A stretch of DNA of 64,000 bases from G020348185 sp964525045 (GTDB lineage Bacteria; Nitrospirota; Nitrospiria; Nitrospirales; UBA8639): assembly GCA_964525045.1 (NCBI GenBank), contig CAZGFD010000007.1, positions 1 to 64,000 on the forward strand, in the 5' to 3' direction. Shown here piece by piece: positions 9,301 through 19,400 of this stretch. Made by a program: the position numbers and the translations under genes. The notes under the pieces were generated by a model. That model saw only the letters and a list, made by a program, of their open reading frames with translations. It was not told where the DNA came from and did no database searches. Within the stretch, counting starts at the first letter, position 1. The number at the start of each line of letters is the position of its first letter.

Positions 9301-12300
9301 AAATGTAACGATATGCCGCAAGAACAACCTTTGACGAAAGGAAATGTGAGCAGAATCATTTTATGGCTAGCTAATAGTGAAAACCCAGAGATACACAGAA
9401 GTTACGATCAATGGGGGAATCCGAAATGCCTTAGTGATCCAATGGGCAATAGAACAATTTGGGAGTTTGATTCTTCAAACCGATTTGTCAAAAAGCAAAT
9501 TCATGAGCATGAGCAAGTAATCGAATATGAGTACTACGGCATTGATGGTCATAATCTCATAGGGGGCGTGTACGGACAAATTGGGTCTATTACTGAACCT
9601 AACAGGAATAAAACCGTTTTAAAGTATGATCCGGTCGGAAGAATTAAGGAGGTATTACTTCACACTGAAGATTTTACCAGATGGGAGTATGTTCACTTTG
9701 GTGACGTCGGTGAACAACATATATATACCAGGGTAGGAGGAAATGACCAGAGGGACTTTCATGAAGAATGGAGTTACATCGACGGATGGGGGAGAGTTTT
9801 CAAAAAAAGACAAACTGGCCCCCATGACCAATTCATTGAAACCCAACAAAAATTTAATCGCCAGGGGCTACTAAAGGCAAAGTCCCTTCCGTATTTCTCT
9901 AGCATTAGCCCTAATATGCTCTGGGTGAATTTTAGATATGATTCACTTGGGCGAATTATTTCCAAATCTTATCCCGATTCAACCAAGACCATTTGGTGCT
10001 ATAGCGGATTTGAATCGGCCAGGATTGATAGGAATCATCACAAAATAAGAGGAGCTTATGATTCTCTAGGCAGACTTGTCGAGGTGAATGAGTATATCGG
10101 CGCTTTTTTGACCTGTGACCCTTCTTTTGGCTCCCCATATAGCCAAACAAAATATAAATATAACGCATTAAATAATCTTGAATTGGTTGAGGATTCCTTA
10201 GGCAACCTCACTCGAGTCAAGTATGATTCTCTAGGCCGCAAGGTTGCATTGGATGATCCAAATTTAGGGAAATGGACATACCGGCACGATCTCGGCGGGA
10301 ACCTGATTGAACAAAAAGATGCACGAGGAAATATCATTTACTTTTCCTATGACCGTCTCAATCGAATGATCCAAAAAGATGTCGAGACCCCAAAACCTAT
10401 TGGCTTAGGGGATGTTGTGTTAATTTATGACAAGGTTCCTTCAAGGACTGTAGAAAACGGAATGGGGCGGTTAGTAGCCATCAATGATCATTCAGGAAAA
10501 ACGGAATACAATTATGATGAAATTGGAAGAGTTAAAGAAATAAATAAACAAATCGACTCTCGTAAATATCAAGTCGGATTTTTTTATGACTCGTTGGGAC
10601 GAATTTCACAAATTAAATACCCGGATCAATATTTATTGAATTATCATTATGATGGTCCTTTTCTTGCCGCAATTGGTGACGAATCAGGGCCAGACAGGTA
10701 CGTAAGTTATAGTAATTACAATCCTTTTGGATCTCCAGAAACCGTAAAATATGGCAACGGGACTACTACTCAATACACTTTTTACCAGGTAGGGAATCCT
10801 GAGTGTGATAACGCAACATTTAGACTTTGCAAAATTGTTGCTTCCGACATTGATGGAAATACATTTTTGAGAAAGCATTACACCTACGACAATCTTGGAA
10901 ACATTATCAATATAGGAACTCTTTCTGGCAACGATCATTTTACATATGACGAATTAAATAGATTAACCTCTTCGACCAGGAGCCCGGACAACGTAATTGA
11001 ATTTCAGTATGACCAAATCGGAAACATTGTCTTCAATTCCAAGGTCGGCAAGTATACATACAATAAGAGTGGCCCGAATGCCAAAATTCCACACGCTGTA
11101 ATCTCAGCAGATGGAAAGAGATTTTCCTATGATAAGGCGGGGAATCTTGACCAGAAGGGAGATTGGAAATATCTTTATGATGCAGATAATCGACTGGTAA
11201 AAATTAACCCTCCCGGATTCATCCCCAACACCGAATTCATTTATGATGGCCAAGGTCGTCGGGTTCTAAGAAAACAAGCATTTTGGACACCAGATAAAGT
11301 TTATGTTGGAAATCTTTTCCAATGTTCTAACGATAAATGTAAGAAAATGATTTTTGCTGGAACAACCCGAGTAGCTGAAGTTCAAGGCCAAGCTAAAATA
11401 CTTTTTTACCATAATGATAAAAATAGTTCGCTTGTTGGGTTAACAAATGCTGAGGGCAAGGTATTGGCTAGTTTTAAATATGATCCGTTTGGTAATACCT
11501 ATGTACAAGAAAATGGTGATTTTTTGAATGATATGGATATTAAGAAAACGGTTCACCGGTTTGGTGGAATGGAATATGATGCTAAAAACAAATTATATTA
11601 TACTTTTTCCAGATTCTATGACTCCCTTTTAGGGCGGTTTACATCACCTGACAAAATTGGACCGGATATTGCTAACCCTCAGAGCTTGAATCGATATTCC
11701 TACGCTCACAATAGGCCGATCACAATGACCGATTCCAGTGGGTTTTTCCCCCAGGAGGGCAGTACAATTAAGGCGGACCTTCCTGAAATAGACCCCATAA
11801 ATGAACCCCCAATAGATCCTGAAGAAATAGGAAATCCAGGAGAACCTGATGAAAGCCCATCAATGGGGAGAATGGAGAGTATAGGAGAACTCGGCGATCG
11901 CCATGAAGCACGTATCAATGAGAGCGAAATCTCTGAAAGAGGTTCATCCGACAAGGAAGATGGCCTTAGAAATCCTGTTGGTTCATATTGGGGGGGGAAG
12001 CCTCAAGTGACGGGTACGAATATTTCATTTAATCCAGGGGTTGGGAGAATACTGTCGGGAGCCGTGGGGGTTGCGCTCGCAGGGGCATCTCTTGCCAACC
12101 CTGTGGGTTGGTTTACCGCCTTATTTTTTGGGAGCTCCATGGCCGTGGGATTGACGAGTATTGGCGTGGGGGCCTCAGAGTTGGCTCTTGAAGGTTTTAA
12201 GCTTCAATCAATGGATGTCATTCAAGAAATTGACCAAAGTGCAACGACTGCATTAAGCGTAGCCAATTCGCCTACTTCCCTCGTCGGGGCCACTTTGGGC

Positions 12301-12513
12301 GGGCAACAAGATGGAATCAATGGTGTTAAATGGGGTGCTATGACAGGTGGGTGGTTTGCCTTAATGTACTCCGCATCAAAAATTCGGGTTGAGCACCTAA
12401 TGGGCAACCCTCCTAACCCTCTGCCATTATTGAGGACAACAAAACGGTATATAGACTGGCGGAATTTATCAGATTCTGTCGTTGAGAAGAGATACCCCCT
12501 GCGACAACCATAG
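6373..12513 (+). CDS. SpvB/TcdB-RHS repeat toxin-like protein
   Basis: A giant 2046-residue exported protein. The start at 6373 is chosen because GGAGGG (6363-6368) precedes it; an ATG at 6361 is in frame. Order: hydrophobic N-terminal leader (about 11-35), SpvB/TcaC-type N-terminal domain (about 55-350), seven cysteine-bounded VCBS/FG-GAP calcium-loop repeats (about 379-708, C..D.NGD...D.AC), TcdB-middle-like segment, then YD/RHS repeats to an RHS core end (RFTSPDKIG at about 1755, then YSYAHNRPITMTDSSGF). The last about 250 residues are a variable tail with a Gly/Ala-rich hydrophobic stretch. RHS shells enclose C-terminal toxins; the tail here has no toxin fold I recognise. No immunity gene is obvious downstream. 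It is more AT-rich than gltX, suggesting acquisition. Confidence 0.92.
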   Translation: MSKLNIPNGSIKPVLFIAVIIGVGVLCSTDTSFPATEKEAKHAFDFDGRGSQEFPGDPDPSQTSTEFMGPDLYTGTYRFNIPIKLPPLRRGLNIPLLIQYSSADGNGILGIGWDLRVGAIERETKFGLNYEGSDFIYSGPERRVALFGINAGPLSSPPTEFREKFESRFLRYSRIQGTGAENRLEDYWLVNDKKGVKYFFGVKDYSKTYDPENPFYIAKWHLDKIQDPNGNVTEFVYSNDQGKTYLTCMLVNGENLTNQFFGRVEFIYEIRPDIEVSFRYGYKEIQRKRLKEIEIFANGNCGDVDGIRVGKYDFRYQLSGETDNSLLEKISYIGSDGSSTLNPIQFSYTSAPGDSISRWKSEPWNLNHGYILQPLGKKCLPADVNGDGLLDLACKNFQSSWTVYIPRFLFPRLDFQFGWNGPGFGQDDLVEKGECKTLDVNGDGSTDIACVKDPGNFLETGISTKKGWIESGWFGDWDYLKGTLQGDFNGDGKIGWVRHVGNGSWLVTQPTESGWKGFEYKGDGPSLDGLYESDYCIPGDFDGNNATDMACVVPNTGNWVLAFFKEDTIETKTVRGPSVAVPVSNRCLPGDFNGDSKTDIVCQQGDSPIWNMALSTGDSFLNEMWGDGPVVSLPIIDHCVSGDLDGDKKHDLACKKDFENWHLAFSRSTKWKSAIWEGPSFNGNLNDWCFSGELTGDNRLDLICSENQRDWFYLTPELSHFHFPDLLRSVTNPTGGKTYLDFKSTVQWQGMRVTIPEIQFEVDYLRHTQLPLPIPVLESIQTDDGNGVVSTNKYDYYGGYYHVPERDFRGFNRVEIKNAKKVEEIWFHQGNDFQAMKNNPNVEEGFMKGRPYRRTVSDLEGHLLRDELITYKKDDSPPYFNPPSKIQKKLCNGRDCTNEVKSEYSYDVYGNLILIRSYGDTKSPDDDLTFAYSYLHEEANWMVGLLQSESVYLGLETENLVWSREYKYDDQYSDPLKCNDMPQEQPLTKGNVSRIILWLANSENPEIHRSYDQWGNPKCLSDPMGNRTIWEFDSSNRFVKKQIHEHEQVIEYEYYGIDGHNLIGGVYGQIGSITEPNRNKTVLKYDPVGRIKEVLLHTEDFTRWEYVHFGDVGEQHIYTRVGGNDQRDFHEEWSYIDGWGRVFKKRQTGPHDQFIETQQKFNRQGLLKAKSLPYFSSISPNMLWVNFRYDSLGRIISKSYPDSTKTIWCYSGFESARIDRNHHKIRGAYDSLGRLVEVNEYIGAFLTCDPSFGSPYSQTKYKYNALNNLELVEDSLGNLTRVKYDSLGRKVALDDPNLGKWTYRHDLGGNLIEQKDARGNIIYFSYDRLNRMIQKDVETPKPIGLGDVVLIYDKVPSRTVENGMGRLVAINDHSGKTEYNYDEIGRVKEINKQIDSRKYQVGFFYDSLGRISQIKYPDQYLLNYHYDGPFLAAIGDESGPDRYVSYSNYNPFGSPETVKYGNGTTTQYTFYQVGNPECDNATFRLCKIVASDIDGNTFLRKHYTYDNLGNIINIGTLSGNDHFTYDELNRLTSSTRSPDNVIEFQYDQIGNIVFNSKVGKYTYNKSGPNAKIPHAVISADGKRFSYDKAGNLDQKGDWKYLYDADNRLVKINPPGFIPNTEFIYDGQGRRVLRKQAFWTPDKVYVGNLFQCSNDKCKKMIFAGTTRVAEVQGQAKILFYHNDKNSSLVGLTNAEGKVLASFKYDPFGNTYVQENGDFLNDMDIKKTVHRFGGMEYDAKNKLYYTFSRFYDSLLGRFTSPDKIGPDIANPQSLNRYSYAHNRPITMTDSSGFFPQEGSTIKADLPEIDPINEPPIDPEEIGNPGEPDESPSMGRMESIGELGDRHEARINESEISERGSSDKEDGLRNPVGSYWGGKPQVTGTNISFNPGVGRILSGAVGVALAGASLANPVGWFTALFFGSSMAVGLTSIGVGASELALEGFKLQSMDVIQEIDQSATTALSVANSPTSLVGATLGGQQDGINGVKWGAMTGGWFALMYSASKIRVEHLMGNPPNPLPLLRTTKRYIDWRNLSDSVVEKRYPLRQP

Positions 12514-12817
12514 CACCTTCCGAAGAAGGGTATAGCGTTAGGTATTTGTTAGGTGCCTTTCCCCACTCTTCACTCCAATTGCGGAGCAAGTTTCCGAACT
12601 TCCCCCTCCCTGGGAAATATCGGATCCCAACTGACCCGGACGAACGGCTTCCGGGGAAAAGCAGCAGGTCCTCCCTGGTATAAAGGACTGCGGCTAGGCC
12701 GGCCGCGCACGAACTTGCTAGGTGTGGAAATGCGTGATGTGTTTCCGGTTTCCAAGATGGGGACAATGGGCATGATGCGACTTGAAGAAGCTCGCTTTTT
12801 TCGATAAGTTAGCGGAA
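12514..12817. other. Intergenic region after RHS gene with out-of-frame open segment
   Basis: From 12486 to about 12675 another frame stays open past the RHS stop and reads like protein (ATTIAPSEEGYSVRYLLGAF and onward). It could be the original, frameshifted end of the RHS tail or part of a lost gene. Nothing else is visible. Confidence 0.3.
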
Positions 12818-13117
12818 ATGGTTCACGTCAAGAGGTTGGAACACCCCAGCAAAGGCATACTTGCAAATGGCGAGAATCCCGTAACCGATTCCACTGAATC
12901 GTCCTCCCCTTTTCCCCTGAATGAGGATCCCTACCAATTTCTCCCTCGGAAAGATCTGTTGACGCTCAAGGAGGCGGCGCAGTTTTTAAATTGTTGTGAC
13001 GAGACCGTGCGCAATATGATTCGCGATTCTCGCTTGAAAGCCAAAAAGATCAAAGGCGGGTACATCCGCATCCCTCGATACCCTCTTTTAGCGGCCGTCG
13101 AAAAGTACGGACCGTAA
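12818..13117 (+). CDS. Helix-turn-helix (excisionase-family) DNA-binding protein
   Basis: The C-terminal half reads LLTLKEAAQFLNCCDETVRN followed by IRDSRLKAKKIKGGYIRIPR, the HTH_17/AlpA-type winged helix that binds DNA in small regulators and excisionases. The N-terminal 40 residues are low-complexity. The ATG at 12818 is used; a TTG at 12782 is an alternative and neither has a strong ribosome site. It lies at the head of a decayed phage-like patch and may have controlled it. Confidence 0.65.
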   Translation: MVHVKRLEHPSKGILANGENPVTDSTESSSPFPLNEDPYQFLPRKDLLTLKEAAQFLNCCDETVRNMIRDSRLKAKKIKGGYIRIPRYPLLAAVEKYGP

Positions 13118-13194
13118 TTTTTCTCCCAATCCCTCCAAAAGCCAACAAAAGCTTTTAAAGACCGCGGCACGGTCCTCTCCCCATAATTCTACGT

Positions 13195-13786
13195 GTGGGA
13201 GACTTTACCGTTGACCTCGATTTCCTTCCCTTTCAGAAAGCCCTAGAAGGGGCTGCACGCAATCAGTTTCCCTTTGCTATCTCGAAATCCCTCAATGTGA
13301 CCGCGAATGGGGCTAAGGGGGTTCTCCAACGCGAGCTCCCGGATATCTTCACCCTGCGCCGTCAATGGGATCCAGGTCCGACCGTCTACCAAACGCAATT
13401 TAACGGCACGGGTGGGCAGCGTGGATGCCTTTATGGGGTTACACGCCACTGGAGGGACGAAGGGGGGGAGGGGGGCTACCGTACCCGGACCAGGGGTTCG
13501 CCCGACCTTCCGGACCCTGGTGCGACGTTCTAAGTGGCCCTCCAAGCTGAAGGCCCAGGGGGGACGGCGTCAACCCTACTTTACCACGTTCAAGAGCGGA
13601 CGCAAGGCGATGGTGCGCCGGAAGGGCAAGAAACGGCTCCCGCTGCAAGTGCTGTGGCATTTCCCTTCGAAGGTTCAGGTGGACGCTCGGTTTGACTTTG
13701 ATGATCTGGTTGAAAGTCATGTGCGGAGACATTGGCCGAAAAATATGACGAAAGCGTTAGACGATGCACTCCGAACAGCAATATAA
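13195..13786 (+). pseudogene. Phage minor-tail-type protein, frameshifted
   Basis: The N-terminal part (from the GTG at 13195) reads FQKALEGAARNQFPFAISKS and continues to DIFTLRRQW. The continuation lies in the next frame from about 13363 (NGIQVRPSTKRNLTARVGSV, then DAFMGLHATGG) to 13786. Together they give one protein of about 195 residues resembling small phage tail or head-tail proteins (minor tail Z-like). One indel near 13363 breaks it. Neighbouring terminase fragments support a dead prophage remnant. Family assignment is tentative. Confidence 0.55.
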
Positions 13787-13885
13787 ACGCAACGGGTCCT
13801 TTCCGGAGGGCCGTTCTTACGGGGGCCGCGCGGGCCCCACAGTTGCATATCCACAGAAAAAACTTGGGGTTATATTCCATAGCTT

Positions 13886-14395
13886 ATGAAGACTGACTCT
13901 CCACCCATGACGAAGGGCAACCAAACGGACCTGGCCAAGCTCATGGGCGTGAGTCAACCCGCCGTCAGTCAAATGGTCAAAAAACGCATTGTCCGGGTTG
14001 AGGCAGACGGTAAGATCTTACTCGAGCAGGCAGTGGAAGACTGGCACACTCAGGTCAATGTGGGGCAACAACGGCCATTCCGGCGGATGGGTGCCACAAC
14101 TCCATCGTCCCGGGAACACATGGAACGGTACCGCATCGCCAGAACAAGACGGGAAATAGCTGAAGCGGCCTTAGCGGAACTCAAGTTACAAAAGGCGTTG
14201 GGGCAAGTCCTGGATGCGGACGTAGTGAGGAAGGCCTTAGCGGACGTGGCGCTGGCCACGAGGGATCGCATTCTGAGTGTCCCTCGTCGGGTGGCCCCTG
14301 AACTGGCAGGGGTTCAAGACGAGGCTGAGATTGCTGACAAAATTAATGCCGAAATGGAGAATTCCCTGCTGGCCTTGAGTGAAAATGTTCTCTAA
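13886..14395 (+). CDS. Terminase small subunit-like (Nu1-type) protein
   Basis: A 169-residue protein with an N-terminal HTH (DLAKLMGVSQPAVSQMVKK, about 12-32) and a helical region typical of phage DNA-packaging Nu1/terminase small subunits (RYRIARTRREIAEAALAELK, then ALGQVLDADVVRKALADVAL). In lambda-like phages this gene precedes the GpA large terminase, and a GpA C-terminal remnant indeed follows. It is likely not functional in packaging because its partner is destroyed, but the reading frame is intact. A later in-frame ATG (13907, MTKGNQTDL) is possible. Confidence 0.75.
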   Translation: MKTDSPPMTKGNQTDLAKLMGVSQPAVSQMVKKRIVRVEADGKILLEQAVEDWHTQVNVGQQRPFRRMGATTPSSREHMERYRIARTRREIAEAALAELKLQKALGQVLDADVVRKALADVALATRDRILSVPRRVAPELAGVQDEAEIADKINAEMENSLLALSENVL

Positions 14396-15124
14396 GGAGT
14401 GGCCTTATGCGGGAGGATATTCAGGAAGGAGTTCGACCTCGCTCCTTCGCTATTCGTGGGAGTGGGGAATTCTGGAAGGCTCCCCGGGGGTGGGGGTCCC
14501 CGAAGGCGTGTGGCATCAACTCTATCGGTACCTGGCCGATCGCACGTTCTTACGAGCCGATGGGTCCAAACTCACCATTGCGGTCAAATGTGTGGATAGT
14601 GGTGGGCATCATACCCAGGAAGTGTATCGCTTCTGCCGGAGGTATGCCCGCCAAGGCTTTGTGGCGACGAAGGGCTACAACGTGACAGGGAAACCTTTGA
14701 TCACGAGAAGCCAGGGGGACAAGGGGCAACGGATTTTTTGATTGGCACCGAAAGGGCTAAGGATACCCTGTATACCCATCTCAATGTGCTCAGCCCAGGG
14801 CCTGGCTATAGTCACTTCCCCAAGCGGTCTGAGTATGACGAGGAATACTTTAAACAGATCTTTGCGGAAGAGCCCCGCTATCGGATGCGCAACGGGCGGC
14901 GTGTGCGCGTCTATGTCACACGGCGTAAGCGAAATGAAAAGTTGGACTTGCGCGTGATGAATCTCGTCGCGCTAGAATTAGCCGATCCCCGGTACGTGTT
15001 GATTAATGAAGCGTTGCAACCCGAAGAGCCGAAACTGCAAGAGGAGGCGCCAGCGAAACCCCTATCGGTGATGATCGGCCGTAAGAAGCGAAAGGCGTCT
15101 TTTGTTAATCGATGGCGCGGATAA
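14379..15124 (+). pseudogene. Phage terminase large subunit (GpA family), truncated and frameshifted
   Basis: Only the C-terminal third remains. The first part (to 14741) has the nuclease-domain pattern VKCVDSGGHHTQEVYRFCRR. The second part, in another frame from about 14738, reads LIGTERAKDTLYTHLN, PGPGYSHFP and later NEKLDLRVMN. The break falls in a run of six T at 14734-14739; seven T would restore QRIFLIGTERAKDT. The ATPase half, about 400 residues, is missing, fused against the small-subunit gene. It ends overlapping the next HTH gene by 13 bases. Confidence 0.75.
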
Positions 15125-15345
15125 GGAAACAAAAAAAACCATCTATGATCCGGATTCGCATCCGAGACAAGCAAAGTTTCAACCTTAAAGAAGCGAGTTT
15201 TGTGTTAGGCATTAGCCGCAGTCCCCTCTACCGCTGGCTTGACGAAGGGCGGTTCCCCCATGCCTGGAAAACCTCCCCCCAAGGCGGTGGCTATCGCATT
15301 CCCCGCGAAGACATTGAGCACGTTAAACGGGCTTACCTCGGCTAA
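15112..15345 (+). CDS. AlpA-like helix-turn-helix regulator
   Basis: A 77-residue basic protein. The pattern SFNLKEASFVLGISRSPLYR, then GYRIPREDIEHVKRAYL, is the AlpA/excisionase winged helix. It overlaps the end of the terminase remnant. Third small HTH gene of this type in element A, so probably a relict regulator of an integrated phage or island. Confidence 0.7.
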   Translation: MARIRKQKKPSMIRIRIRDKQSFNLKEASFVLGISRSPLYRWLDEGRFPHAWKTSPQGGGYRIPREDIEHVKRAYLG

Positions 15346-15479
15346 CTGATTTTATTGACAGCCCACGCCCTCTTGGGTATCTTTCCGATTGCTCCAAAAG
15401 AGCGTTTAAAATTGCTATTACCTCGGACAGGCCGTGGTAAAATTAGCCATGCTGATGCTCTGCCACGAGAGGTATACTG

Positions 15480-15908
15480 ATGATAATACGAATTCTGCTT
15501 TTAACTTGTCTTCTAGGGGTATCTTCTACAGGGATTGCACTTGCGAACTCTGCCTGGGTGTTGTGGACGTTGCTTGAGGGAGGAAGAATACCTGGAAACT
15601 CCAAGTGGCGTGTAACTGACGGATTTAACACACGAGACGAATGCGTTGCAGGCAGAACCCAAAGGATCAAGAAATCGCGTCTCTCGATTGCAGAGGTCCT
15701 CGAAGAACACCATTATGACCTGGCAGAGCATCTCATTGATATGAAGGACTTAGAGGTAGGAGATGGTTTCAGGCTCACCTTAAGCTTAGAAGAGGGTTTT
15801 ACAAAAGGAAAAGGCGGCGGGCTTATTATGTCGGAAAAGCGCACCCCTTCCAAAGCGACCCTTCGGTTCCTTTGCCTGCCAGACACTATTGATCCTCGAA
15901 ATAAGTAG
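15480..15908 (+). CDS. Small exported hypothetical protein
   Basis: A 142-residue protein with a clear Sec signal peptide (about 1-22, MIIRILLLTCLLGVSSTGIA, cleavage after ALA). The mature part has conserved-looking W/C residues (SAWVLW, DECVAG) and ends FLCLPDTIDPR, a pattern I associate with short secreted proteins in Nitrospira. Two cysteines may pair in the periplasm. Function unknown. It stands alone between the phage remnant and the IS-derived repeats. Confidence 0.7.
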   Translation: MIIRILLLTCLLGVSSTGIALANSAWVLWTLLEGGRIPGNSKWRVTDGFNTRDECVAGRTQRIKKSRLSIAEVLEEHHYDLAEHLIDMKDLEVGDGFRLTLSLEEGFTKGKGGGLIMSEKRTPSKATLRFLCLPDTIDPRNK

Positions 15909-15994
15909 TGATGAGAGTGTTCTTCTTCTACATTAGGAACGTTGGCCTTCGCCCAACCTCTACCCCAAATGTGGACCTAATTTCGCGAACTTTA

Positions 15995-16182
15995 TAATGC
16001 TGCCGCTACTACCTCTGCGGGTGGTTAAACTTCAACGAGCAGTGAGACCGTTCGGTATTATTCACCACCCCTCACAAATCCACTACTACCTGCATTTCTG
16101 ATCCATCTTTTGGTTCCCTCAGGCCCGAAAACTAATTCGAAAATTGGACCTAATCAATGAGCAAAAGTCAGAATGGTAAGCC
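15995..16182 (+). repeat. Degenerate ~190-bp direct repeat, left copy
   Basis: Similar in order and spacing to 19791-19980. Both begin AATGC(T/C)GCC, pass through TTAAACT.CAACGAG and end with a GGcCCG.gAACTAATT...TGGAC..AATCAAT block and TGGTAAGC. The two copies flank the nuclease-repeat gene at 16470. The closing block occurs a third time near 20488-20535. Probably IS-derived. Confidence 0.5.
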
Positions 16183-16285
16183 CACTCAAGCCCTATGTGC
16201 TGATTAAAGAGCTAGAGTGGTAATATAACCACCACAGAGCCCAAAGTGCTTTAGGCTACAAGCCTCCGGCACCCGCGACTAAACA
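16183..16285 (+). pseudogene. IS3/IS481-type transposase C-terminal remnant
   Basis: The plus-strand reading gives YNHHRAQSALGYKPPAPAT after an in-frame stop, the hallmark C-terminus of IS3/IS481 integrase-core transposases (usually YNHHRPHSALGYKPP). Only the tail survives. The remaining bases to 16469 hold no other gene. Confidence 0.7.
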
Positions 16286-16469
16286 AGGTGTTTCACCCTA
16301 TCCAAAATGTACCTAACTCTTTCACAGGTAATGGCCAACCATGGGGGGAAGCTTGCCATAACTTTATAGTTGCTCATATTCCCCCAGCGCTGGGAGTATT
16401 GAATTACGATAAATCGTTTTAAAAGATTGATTAAAATAACAACGCAATTATCTTCAAGGATGAAGAAAA

Positions 16470-19400
16470 ATGAGCAGCCCCTCATCACCAAGAGCTTTCC
16501 TCAAGGGTAGGCGACGAAATAGTTTCTCAGACTCGGTTATAGTAAAAACAGCTGCTCTGAACCGTTCCATGCTTGACCAGCACCTGGAGACGCTTACTAT
16601 TCGTGGTCAGGAAAACGAGTTTGCGGAGTTTACAAGAAAACTCTGTCAACTCGAAATATGTCCTAACCTTCGTCCGCAAACAGGTCCCGTGGGTGGTGGC
16701 GACAGTAAAGTAGACTCCGAAACCATCCCTGTTTCTTCCCAGACGCAACTCGCTTACTATCAAGGTGAAGATAATCAATCAAAAGATCTGTTTGCGTTTG
16801 CAATGAGCGCAAAGAAAAAGTGGACAGAGAAGGTAAGAAACGATGTCCGAAAAATCAACGCCCTTAGCAGGGGGTATAAGCGGATTTATTTTGTTACCAA
16901 CCAAGCAGCGAGAGACAAAACACGAGCGGATATCGAGGAAGAGCTTACGACAGAATGTGGTGCTGAGGTAATAATTTTGGACAAGACATGGATTCTGGAT
17001 AGGGTTTTTACCAACCGACGAGAAATGTTAGCTATTGAAGAACTCGAGATGGGAAGCGGTCTTGAAGAGGTTGTAGAGGTCGGCCCCCTCGATTTGCAGA
17101 GACGCAAAAAACTCCAAGAGCTGAACGCTTCTATAGATGAGGCAGTAAGCAAAGATATGATTACCCATAGAGTTGTGGGTAACGCGATTGATGCGGCACT
17201 GCTTGCCAAAGAATTGGACGATCCGCGAACCGATGTCGAAGGTCAATTTGAAAGAGCAATAAGAATGGCTCGTCAGTATGGTAACAAAGAACACCTTTTT
17301 ACCGCTTTGTATCAAAAAGCATGGGCAACTTTCTTCTGGTTCGAGGATTTCAATACTTTTTTGGAGCTTTACGATGAGGTTGAACCTTTGGCTGTTGAGT
17401 CGCGCAGCATTTTCGCTGTCGAAAGACTTTCAAATCTCTGGGCACTGCTTCTCGCTCTTGCAGTAAAACTAGACCTAGTAAGCAAAGAGCTGCTCAACAA
17501 GAAAAAAGAGACTCTGTGTACTGTACTGAAGGAGATAGTTGCGAATGAGGCTAGTCCGAGTGCATCGGTACATGCAGAAGCCATGCTTTGCATGCTCGCC
17601 CTCACCACCCTTCCCGACAACAATCAGGATGAAGGAGCGCAATTTAGGAAACTAAGGGACATTCTAGATCGCGGTAACACACTGATTGGATTTCCATTCG
17701 AGCCTATTGTGAGCTTGCTAACAGAACTGGACTTTGTCTTTAGTGGAATAAAAGAATACGAAGAACTGCAAGAGCATCTTGTTGAAATAGTCACGAAGCG
17801 GCGGGGTGATATTCCAGCTGCAGAATTACTCCTTCAACGGGGAATCCAGCATTTAAAAGCAAAACGGTATTACCTGGCGATAGATTGCCTTGGTCGCTCC
17901 CTGCATCGTTTCTACAAGCATGAAAGTAAGAATCAACTAGTTAGAGCCCTTGCTTTGCTTGGAGGAGCTTATCAAGAAGTTGGACTTTTATGGGCTGCTC
18001 GCGGAGCGCTTCTAAATGCCGCCGCTCACGCCACAAGTGATTTTTGGGTGTACAACGAAATAAATACTGCACAGTTGAGATGCTATGACCAACTAAAGCT
18101 TATTGAAGTTCAGTTGGGACGTGTTGGCCCAGCTCTTGATTGGCACGCGGTACATTTGCCTCTCGCCATGCAGCTTGCAAGCACGGATGAGGAAAGAGGT
18201 GTAGTGTTGCAGCGTAGCATACATTTCGGGACTTTATTAGGACTTCTTTTAATAAAAACTCGCGATGAAGACTTAAAGGCCGTTGAAAAACTTCCAGACA
18301 CGCTCATCGACATGAATTTAGTTTTTGCTGGTTTTGGCCTTGTTTACCGACTCACCGGAAAGGAAGGACTATCGGATTCTTTCATCCAACAACTTGAAGG
18401 CGAAGAGCCTGAAACTTTTTTCGGCTATTGGCTAAGTCAGCCAAAGCGAGAAGAGTTGCCGGATTTTCCAGATTTCTATCTGCCGAACGATGTGAAGTTG
18501 CGTTCACGCACGCTTGGCTGCGAGTTTATTGTGAATACCAAGAAAAGTAGTCCTGAGATTGAAATTTCTGAGTATGTTTCCGCTGCTTTGGAGAGTTTTC
18601 TTTCTACCGCGATAAAACTACATGCTGTTCCAAGAAACAGAATCGCAATTGTGAATATCATCAGAGACGAGTCTTTGGGAGCTGACCTGAGCTACAAATT
18701 TAATACGGACGGTAAATCCACGATTGATGTGACGTGCGGGAACTTCAATCCTCATTCTTTATCCAAAGAAGAACAATTTAAAATAAGCTCGAAGGTATCA
18801 GAAATCGTCCTCCACCTGATTGCGGGGACAATTATGTTTCCAGATCCAGAAGTTGACCTGGAAAAACTTTTCAAAGATGAGGAGGCCGGATCGAGAGCTT
18901 TTGATTTCTCCTCGCCGCTTATAAGACTCGGCAATGTTTTTGGTTTAAACCATAAAAGGTCTATCTTGGAATGGATAAAAGATACAAACAAAACTTATCC
19001 ATATGTACCGGGTCGGTTTCCCCTAACCATTCCCCCTAGGTCTCATAGAGAAGTTCCGCCTCCATCTGAATCTGTCGGGGAAGAAAGTCTGTCTCATGCC
19101 GATTTGCAATGCAACTCAATAATACGAATGGATCTATGGGACAGCGCAAGTTGGCAAGGTGCTGTTTACTTAACAGCTGAGCACATCCCTCCTATTGTCG
19201 GCTTATTGTTTAAAGATGAAAAATCAGCGAGAGCAATCTTCCAAGACTGGAAGGAAACTTTTGGTGAGGAAGACATGGAAGACACCATTCATTTAGTTGT
19301 GGCGCGAGGTATAGATGTCAAAAACCCTTCTTGGTACAGAATGGGCGTAGGAACAAAGATTGACCCTACAAAACTTTCTGGGAGAAGGATCGCAACTGCT

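Noticed and set aside
12570..12773. Minus-strand frame of 67 codons after the RHS gene, considered as an immunity gene
   Set aside because: Antisense to another open frame, low-complexity basic/Pro composition, no ribosome site.
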